The position numbers and the translations under genes were made by a program. From the NCBI GenBank assembly GCA_019745975.1, contig JAIESQ010000061.1:52118-116117 (forward strand): 64,000 bases of DNA. The letters are read 5' to 3'. The notes under the pieces were generated by a model. That model did no database searches and was not told the origin of the DNA. It saw nothing but the letters and a program-made list of their open reading frames with translations. Below, in pieces: positions 58,882 to 64,000 of the stretch. This DNA is from Pirellulales bacterium (lineage in GTDB: Bacteria; Planctomycetota; Planctomycetia; Pirellulales; JAEUIK01). Numbering within the stretch: position 1 is the first letter of the stretch; the number at the start of each line of letters is the position of its first letter.

Positions 58882-61137
58882 TCAATCGGGCTGCACGTCG
58901 ATCACGGGCGTCCGGCCAGCGACGCTCGATTGCAACAGGGGTGTCTGCGTGACTCCCACGAACTTCTGCCCGACGAATTCACGGACGCCGTCGTGCGTGT
59001 AGCCGAACAACTCGTCGAGCGTAAGCTGACCGTCGCCATTGCGATCCGCATCGCCTTTGATGGCTTGCAGCACGTGGTAGGAAAAGACGCCGTGTGCCAG
59101 ATCGGCGTGTTCGTAGCTTGACTCGCGCGGCGAACAAGCAAACAGCACGGCCACGCCCGGCGGCGGCTCGGGCAACACCGGCTGTGGTAGGTTGTTGCGG
59201 TTCACAGTCTGGCAGGTGTCGATCAGCAGCAGTTTGAGCTTGGCAGGACAATCGCGCAACAGTTCGTAGAACTCCGCCAACGAGATCAACGATTCCTGGC
59301 GGTCGGGGCGACCGTCGGCAGGCAGGTAGCAGTACATTCCTCCCTCGCCGAGATCACCCCCCATGCCGGTTACAGCCAGGAGCACGGTGTCGTCGGCGAC
59401 GCACGCCAGTAGAAGGCGTTTCAACTGAGTTCGGATATTGGCGCTGGTTGGCGCGAGCGCTAGATTGTCCGCTTCACTCCATTGCGTTAACAGGTGAATA
59501 TTCTTGCGCTCGTAAGCGTGACGCAATAGCGCTCGCGACAGCTCGTCGACATCGGCTTCGGTGTATTGCAGATCGATCGTCTGGCCAGGCAGCTTGTACG
59601 TGCGCACGCCGACGAGGAAGGCGAATCGCTCGCCGTGCGTGCGAACGGTCGCCAACTTGGCAGAGTCCTGTCCGCGATTGCCCAGCGCGACGACGGAGTG
59701 CGGTCCGGCCGACTGGCCTTGGCCCGATACCAACCACCAGATTGCCAGCGCGATCCCCAGTGTCGCGAAGGCCAACCCGGCGGCCAATCGTTTGCGCCGG
59801 GCGACTGAGGGCGCGCTTCGGTCAGTGGCTTCGCCGGCCAGAAACCTGCGCAGGTCTTCGGCCAACTTGTCGGCGCTCACGTATCGGTCACCAGGTTTCT
59901 TTGCCAGACAGCGCAGACAGATCGCGTCGAGCGGGGCGGGAATCTCCGCGCGGCGACGACTAGGAGGCGCGGCGGCCTCAAAGCGGATGCGATCGAGCGT
60001 GCCCGCCAGCGACGCATCGCGATAGGGCGGTTCGCCGGTTAGCAGCTCGTAGAGAATGACGCCGAGGGCATGAATGTCGGTGGCAAGGCCCATCTGCTCC
60101 GAGTTTCCCCAGGCCTGCTCTGGCGACATGTAGACGCAGCTTCCGAGAAGCGCTTCGCTCTGGGTGAGATTCAGGTCTTCGCCCAGGCATTTCGCCAGGC
60201 CGAAGTCGGTGATCTTGGGCTCGTCGGCAGTCCAATCGTCGGCGCTCGTCGGCTGCTGGTCGCCGTTCGACGTGGCAGAATCGGTCAGCGGTGGTGCCAG
60301 CAAGATATTGGCCGGCTTGAGGTCGCGATGAATAATCCCTTGCCGATGCGCGTAGGCGACGGCGCGGGCTAGCTTTTCGATCAAGGCCACCGATTCGTGG
60401 ATCGGTTGCGGTTGCCCGTTCAGTCGCCGGTCCAGACTGCCTCCGGAAACGTACTCCAGCGACAAGAAGGGCAACCCTTGATACTCGCCGTAGTCGTAAA
60501 TCTGCACGATCTGTGGATGCGTCAAGCGGGCGACGGCCTTAGCCTCAGTTTGAAAGCGCTCGCGAACCTTGGCACTGGCGAGCGCCTGGTCGCGAATCAT
60601 TTTCAAGGCGATCACGCGTTGTAGTCGCAAATGCTGCGCCAGATAAACAACGCCCATGCCGCCGGCGCCTAATTCGCGCAAGACCTGGTAGCCGTCGATC
60701 TGGGGAAAGGGGACTCGTGAGTTTGCTGACGCGTCGATTGGTAACTGCCGGCCGCGCGCACCAAGTTCAACCGTGGCGTTCGCGGAGCCGACGAGCGCCG
60801 GATCGACCAAGTTCGCCTCGCCCGCGGTGGTCAACTTCGGCCGTACAATCTCACCTGACAAATCGCCCAGCAGGCGGTGCATCGCGAGCTGCCGACCCAG
60901 CGCCGCGCCAAGTTGTGGAAAGCGACGCTCGTATTCCGCCAGTGATACTTCGTCGCCCGCCTGTTCGCGGAGGAGGAATTCGGCACTGAGCAGTTGCAGC
61001 ACGGCATCGTCATCGGTCGCTAGTGCGGGTTGCCGCGCGAGCAACTGCTCGCCCAGCAGGCGATCTCCGCGCTCCCAACTGTGGAACTGCGCTTCGCGCA
61101 ACTGGTCGAGAATCTGTTGGCGCGACGGGCCGCTCAT
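58882..61137 (-). CDS. Ser/Thr protein kinase fused to a caspase-like domain lacking the catalytic His
   Basis: A 751-residue membrane protein. The kinase domain (about 148-435) has GAGGMGVVY, Lys179, HRDLKPAN at 270-277, DFG at 311-313 and SPEQ, so it should be active. A transmembrane helix follows (about 451-471). Residues about 500-740 form a peptidase C14 caspase-like domain (RFAFLVGVRTYK; TEADVDELSRALLR). The nucleophile Cys642 is kept in LLLIDTCQ, but where the catalytic His-Gly is expected the sequence reads AVTGMGGDL with Met592. An EF-hand-type loop, DRNGDGQLTLDE, occupies 698-709. The ATG overlaps the stop of the sigma gene by 4 bp. It may be a signalling pseudo-protease. Confidence 0.9.
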   Translation of the reverse strand: MSGPSRQQILDQLREAQFHSWERGDRLLGEQLLARQPALATDDDAVLQLLSAEFLLREQAGDEVSLAEYERRFPQLGAALGRQLAMHRLLGDLSGEIVRPKLTTAGEANLVDPALVGSANATVELGARGRQLPIDASANSRVPFPQIDGYQVLRELGAGGMGVVYLAQHLRLQRVIALKMIRDQALASAKVRERFQTEAKAVARLTHPQIVQIYDYGEYQGLPFLSLEYVSGGSLDRRLNGQPQPIHESVALIEKLARAVAYAHRQGIIHRDLKPANILLAPPLTDSATSNGDQQPTSADDWTADEPKITDFGLAKCLGEDLNLTQSEALLGSCVYMSPEQAWGNSEQMGLATDIHALGVILYELLTGEPPYRDASLAGTLDRIRFEAAAPPSRRRAEIPAPLDAICLRCLAKKPGDRYVSADKLAEDLRRFLAGEATDRSAPSVARRKRLAAGLAFATLGIALAIWWLVSGQGQSAGPHSVVALGNRGQDSAKLATVRTHGERFAFLVGVRTYKLPGQTIDLQYTEADVDELSRALLRHAYERKNIHLLTQWSEADNLALAPTSANIRTQLKRLLLACVADDTVLLAVTGMGGDLGEGGMYCYLPADGRPDRQESLISLAEFYELLRDCPAKLKLLLIDTCQTVNRNNLPQPVLPEPPPGVAVLFACSPRESSYEHADLAHGVFSYHVLQAIKGDADRNGDGQLTLDELFGYTHDGVREFVGQKFVGVTQTPLLQSSVAGRTPVIDVQPD

Positions 61138-61739
61138 TCGGGCATCTCCGCGAGCCCTAACTCCTCGCTCACACGGTCCAGCCCGCGCTTGAGCTTCTTG
61201 CGCAGCGCGTCGGCCCCGGCGCTCATTTCGATGGAGATCTCCTCCCACTCGTGTCCTTCGATACGGAGGTCGACGAGCTGGCGCTCCTGTTCGGTCAGGC
61301 GCCGCCGAACTTCGCTCAAGAGGTCGTTGTGCACGGCTTGTTCGTCTGGGCCGGGCTGTCGCTCGGTGACTTGATTCATGACCTGCGAATCGGCGTCGGC
61401 GAGGCGCTGCTGGTCGCGCCGCAGCGACTTCATCCAGCGCACTTTGTCCAGCAACTTGTGACGTGCCATCGTCATCAAGAGCGCCGCCAGATCGCCCGAG
61501 TCTTGCAGATCATACGCCCCCAGCGAGACACGCACGAAGAACTGAGCGAACACCGACTGGCAAACGTCGGCCGAGTCGAGTAGCCGGCGCAGCCGCGGAT
61601 CGGTGAGTCGCACGCGAACGGCGCGGCGAAGCTCCGGCTCATAGCGGTGGACCAGCTCCGTGGCCGCAAGCGGATCGCCCTGCTGCAATCGCTGGCACAG
61701 GTCTGACGGTTCGTCGTCGGACATATTCCGTTGATTCAC
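61134..61739 (-). CDS. ECF-type RNA polymerase sigma factor, operon partner of the kinase-caspase
   Basis: A 201-residue sigma-70-family factor. Region 2 is visible as LVHRYEPELRRAVRVRLTDPRLRRLLDSADVCQSVFAQFF and DLAALLMTMARHKLLDKVRW. Region 4 is RLTEQERQLVDLRIEGHEWEEISIEMSAGADALRKKLKRGLDRV. The pattern is that of planctomycete ECF factors linked to Ser/Thr kinases. The first ATG is at 61739 with an alternative at 61724. The stop overlaps the kinase start by ATGA, the closest linkage possible, so joint expression and kinase control of the factor are likely. No anti-sigma gene is present. Confidence 0.92.
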   Translation of the reverse strand: MNQRNMSDDEPSDLCQRLQQGDPLAATELVHRYEPELRRAVRVRLTDPRLRRLLDSADVCQSVFAQFFVRVSLGAYDLQDSGDLAALLMTMARHKLLDKVRWMKSLRRDQQRLADADSQVMNQVTERQPGPDEQAVHNDLLSEVRRRLTEQERQLVDLRIEGHEWEEISIEMSAGADALRKKLKRGLDRVSEELGLAEMPE

Positions 61740-61884
61740 AATGGCTTAGACGCAGCACGCCGTCGGCGGGTTTCGAGCGGCAAAGAAATCTCCGCAGATT
61801 CTGTCCGCTGCCAGGCGCCCTTTTCGCTGAATCCTATACCGGAGCTGTTCCGGCGAACTGAGGAAACCAACACGCTAGATTTCC

Positions 61885-61889
61885 AGGAG
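61885..61889 (+). promoter_or_regulatory. Ribosome-binding site of the small secreted protein
   Basis: AGGAG is 7 nt before the ATG at 61897, a canonical arrangement. Confidence 0.6.
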
Positions 61890-61896
61890 TATAGCC

Positions 61897-62394
61897 ATGC
61901 GTATCGCGACCAAGGAATCTCTGTTTGCTGTTCTGGTGATTGCGGCGGCGATAGCGTCGGTCGCGGTTCCGGCGACCGCCGACGAACGCGCCGCCGACAA
62001 GCCGCCCGCCGCCTATTCGGTGTGGACCGCCAACTGCTCGCGATCGTTGCAAATGAGCGCGACGTGCGATTCGCTGGGCGACGCCTTCTCCAAAGCCGGC
62101 GAGCTGCGCGCCGAAATGTCGAACGATGTCAAAGCGCACGACTATGTCATCGTCGTGGCCGGCGAACCGAAGTGGGACCAAATGCTCGCGCTGTTTCAGC
62201 ACCTCAGCGCCGGCAGTGAGCTGAAGCAACCGTGCCAGTTCGAGGTCTACCGCTCGGGCTGCCGATTCGGTTGGCGCAAGGTGGACCTGGGCACTGACGT
62301 CGATCTCGCCAAGGCCGAGGCAATGGTGAAGGCGGACACGGCTTTCCGCGGACTTCAACTGGTCTACAACCTGTCGCCGGCCGACGCCAGCTAA
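61897..62394 (+). CDS. Small secreted protein of unknown function
   Basis: A 165-residue protein with a clear signal peptide (SLFAVLVIAAAIASVAVPATA). The mature part contains four cysteines (WTANCSRSLQMSATCDSLGDA; KQPCQFEVYRSGCRFGWRKVD), compatible with two disulfides. It has a mixed alpha/beta look (YVIVVAGEPKWDQMLALFQHL). I do not recognise the family. The upstream neighbour, divergent at 157 bp, is the sigma-kinase operon. A strong ribosome-binding site suggests it is well translated. Confidence 0.8.
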   Translation: MRIATKESLFAVLVIAAAIASVAVPATADERAADKPPAAYSVWTANCSRSLQMSATCDSLGDAFSKAGELRAEMSNDVKAHDYVIVVAGEPKWDQMLALFQHLSAGSELKQPCQFEVYRSGCRFGWRKVDLGTDVDLAKAEAMVKADTAFRGLQLVYNLSPADAS

Positions 62395-62438
62395 AGCGTC
62401 CGCCCGACATCGGCTGAAAGACTATGCACGCACTCTCC

Positions 62439-62470
62439 CCTCGCTGGCGCGCCAACGCGCGCTGGCGAGG
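62439..62470. terminator. Imperfect GC-rich hairpin between convergent genes
   Basis: CCTCGC at 62439-62444 and GCGAGG at 62465-62470 close an imperfect palindrome with inner GCGCG/CGCGC pairing. It lies in the 143-bp gap between two convergent stops, a position expected for a bidirectional terminator. There is no T-tract. Confidence 0.35.
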
Positions 62471-62537
62471 CGGCTTGTTACGCAGTGGACTGCACGCTGC
62501 GCAGTGACCCGCTTGCCACGCGGCCGCCTGCGGCGCG

Positions 62538-63698
62538 CTACGCCGGAATCTCAACCCAGGCGCCGCTCTTGGCGCTAGCCAACACGGCGTCGCACACCCG
62601 CTGCGTGTGCAGTGCGCAGCGGAAGTCGGGCTGCGCTGCCTCGCCAGTTTCCAGTCCTTGCAGAAAGTCGGCCAGCGCATTGATGAATGTGTGCTCGTAG
62701 CCGATCGTGCAGCCGGGGACCCACCACTTGTCCATATACGGGTGCTCGCCGTTGGTCACATGCACCTTCTGCCAGCCGGTCAAGTGCCCTTCAATCTTCT
62801 GTCCGGTCTTCGGATCGGCGTACTTGAAGTACTGCAGGTACTGCGGATCCTCGAGATCGAAGTAAACGCTGCCACGCTCGCCGTTGAGTTCGAAGGTATT
62901 GAAATTCTTGCGGCCGCGGGCGTAGCGAGTGCTTTCGAACGTGCCCATCGAACCGTTGGCGAACTGCGCCAGAAACATGCAGGCATCGTCGATGCCGACC
63001 GGCTGCACTTTGCCGGTCTCGACATGCTTTCGCTCTTTGACGAACGTCTCCGTGGCGGCGGTCACGCGGCGGATGGGGCCGTTGAGCCATTCGGCCGTGT
63101 CGATCGAATGGGCCAGCAAGTCGCCCGTCACGCCTGAGCCGGCGACCGCCACGTCGAGCCGCCAAAGCGCCGCCCCGCCCTGTGGCACGTCCTCGGCGAT
63201 CGTCCAGTCTTGCAGATAGGTGGCGCGGTAGTGGAACGGCCGGCCGATGCGCCCTTCGTCGACCACCTGCTTGGCCAGCGCGATGGCCGGCACGCGGCGG
63301 TAGTTGTACCACACCATGTTGGGCACGCCGGCCTTCTCGACGGCGGCGACCATCTGCTCCCCTTCGGCGACGGTCATCGCCAGCGGCTTCTCGCAGAGGA
63401 TCATCTTGCCGGCCTTGGCCGCGGCCAGTGTGATCTCGAGGTGCGTGTTGTTCGGCGAGCCGATATCGATCACGTCGATGTCGTCGCGGGCGATCAGCTT
63501 GTGCCAATCGGTCTCGTAGCTGGCGTAACCCCAGTTGGCGGCGAACTCCTTGATCTTGGCTTCGTTGCGGGCACAGCAGGCTTCGAGCACCGGCTTGTGC
63601 TCGAGCTTGAAGAACTGGCTCACCTGGCGATAAGCGTTCGAGTGGGCCCGGCCCATGAAGCCGTAGCCAATCATGCCGATGCGAAGTGGTTTGGACAT
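62538..63698 (-). CDS. Gfo/Idh/MocA family NAD(P)-dependent oxidoreductase
   Basis: A 386-residue dehydrogenase of the glucose-fructose oxidoreductase/inositol dehydrogenase family. The start at 63698 ([20 protein letters not shown]) puts the dinucleotide-binding G-x-G-x-x-G at residues 9-15; the open frame further upstream reads through a repeat. Seen: [18 protein letters not shown], catalytic-type [15 protein letters not shown], and the substrate-domain motif [16 protein letters not shown]. The conserved His is probably in [14 protein letters not shown]. The substrate is an unknown sugar or cyclitol; such enzymes are very numerous in planctomycetes. No sugar-metabolism gene is adjacent in the window. 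Confidence 0.93.
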   Translation of the reverse strand: MSKPLRIGMIGYGFMGRAHSNAYRQVSQFFKLEHKPVLEACCARNEAKIKEFAANWGYASYETDWHKLIARDDIDVIDIGSPNNTHLEITLAAAKAGKMILCEKPLAMTVAEGEQMVAAVEKAGVPNMVWYNYRRVPAIALAKQVVDEGRIGRPFHYRATYLQDWTIAEDVPQGGAALWRLDVAVAGSGVTGDLLAHSIDTAEWLNGPIRRVTAATETFVKERKHVETGKVQPVGIDDACMFLAQFANGSMGTFESTRYARGRKNFNTFELNGERGSVYFDLEDPQYLQYFKYADPKTGQKIEGHLTGWQKVHVTNGEHPYMDKWWVPGCTIGYEHTFINALADFLQGLETGEAAQPDFRCALHTQRVCDAVLASAKSGAWVEIPA

Positions 63699-64000
63699 CC
63701 GAATGCTTCCCTGATGACGAACGAGCGTGAGACGCGGTAATGCGACAAGCCGATGCGCTGTCGAAGCGCAACATGGTGGGGGATGCCGGGCGGGTTTGCA
63801 ACGGCTGGCGCAGGCCAGAGACCAGAGACCCGAGAATCGCGGCGAGCGGTTAGGGATTAGGGGCTCGATATGCACGTGGGCGTCGACCTTCGTCTCCCCA
63901 CCTGGGGGTCCCCCAGAATAAAGTTGCCCGGGAATTTGCGTCCGGGTGCGTCCGGGTGGCTTCATATTGCACCCGAACTCGAATAGCAGGCTCAACTTGG
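63699..64000. other. Region upstream of the oxidoreductase gene with a repeat at its end
   Basis: A 302-bp stretch to the window edge. It should contain the promoter of the oxidoreductase gene and ends in box-repeat element C. No gene is seen. Confidence 0.5.
63904..64000 (-). repeat. Box-repeat element C (box CCGGACG), truncated by the window edge
   Basis: On the minus strand the sequence shows two CCGGACG boxes (plus-strand CGTCCGG at 63939-63945 and 63949-63955), then GACGCAAATTCCCGG, TTTATTCTGGG and the palindrome at 63904-63914. This is the end part of elements A and B, in inverse orientation. The part with the other three boxes and the inverted box would lie beyond 64000. Confidence 0.82.

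Noticed and set aside
63699..63995. N-terminal extension of the oxidoreductase by about 99 residues
   Set aside because: It translates box-repeat element C and precedes the normal Rossmann-fold start; the ATG at 63698 fits the family.

Overview
The window looks like a chromosomal segment of a planctomycete, most probably of the Pirellulales/Pirellula-Rhodopirellula type. The evidence is the family mix, judged from sequence alone: a DUF1501 protein, a HYExAFE-family protein, an SHD1-domain protein, a PEP-CTERM-anchored formylglycine-generating-enzyme-like protein, a secreted sulfatase, a LamG-phosphatase, a redoxin/cytochrome c/copper-monooxygenase protein, and two Ser/Thr-kinase + ECF sigma factor pairs. 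Base composition is GC-rich. No tRNA, rRNA or CRISPR array was seen. About 45 protein genes are supported, and several starts were moved inwards from the longest open frame using ribosome-binding sites, signal peptides or family starts.

Layout. 0-3.4 kb: a plus-strand cluster of a class IV aminotransferase tail, an AstE/AspA-type deacylase, a glutamate-1-semialdehyde-type class III aminotransferase and a PhyH dioxygenase. 3.4-12 kb: secreted sulfatase, LamG/purple-acid-phosphatase-like protein, SWIM/SNF2 helicase and a secreted unknown. 12-20 kb: DUF4112, an OFA-type MFS transporter, a four-part redoxin-cytochrome c-Cu monooxygenase-GAF protein, PurU, a HEAT-repeat membrane protein and a lipoate ligase. 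20-25.3 kb: a minus-strand TetR-adaptor-RND efflux operon. 25.8-29.8 kb: a WD40 Ser/Thr kinase meeting an ECF sigma gene tail to tail. 30-33 kb: PEP-CTERM protein and pyruvate kinase. 33-34.1 kb: a 1.1-kb gene-free stretch packed with repeats. 34-39.4 kb: polysaccharide-export lipoprotein, proline-rich secreted protein, sugar-nucleotide epimerase and VanZ-like protein. 39.5-47.4 kb: FolD, a heavy-metal P-type ATPase and a sugar ABC transporter whose ATPase and first permease are fused. 47-56 kb: membrane unknown, DUF1501, phosphoesterase, PQQ-propeller protein, HEAT protein and SHD1 protein. 56-58.7 kb: YkgJ-HisS-HYExAFE operon. 58.9-61.7 kb: ECF sigma overlapping a kinase-caspase gene. 61.9-64 kb: small secreted protein and Gfo/Idh/MocA oxidoreductase.

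The most unusual content is non-coding. (1) A dispersed hairpin occurs three times, each exactly 73 bp, with near-identical 20-bp inverted arms and a 33-nt loop that differs between copies; one copy overlaps the apparent start of the deacylase gene. (2) Two 150-bp elements about 260 bp apart carry five direct and one inverted copy of a 7-nt box NNGGACG. NN changes in concert within an element (TA in the first, CG in the second), with compensatory changes in a stem. A third, inverted copy with NN=CC runs off the right end of the window. (3) A 184-bp foldback element with perfect 20-bp terminal inverted repeats lies between the tetR and kinase genes. Among proteins, the kinase-caspase fusion has Met where the catalytic His is expected, the copper monooxygenase carries an unexpected GAF-like C-terminus, and the HYExAFE protein shows residues compatible with a PD-(D/E)XK nuclease fold.
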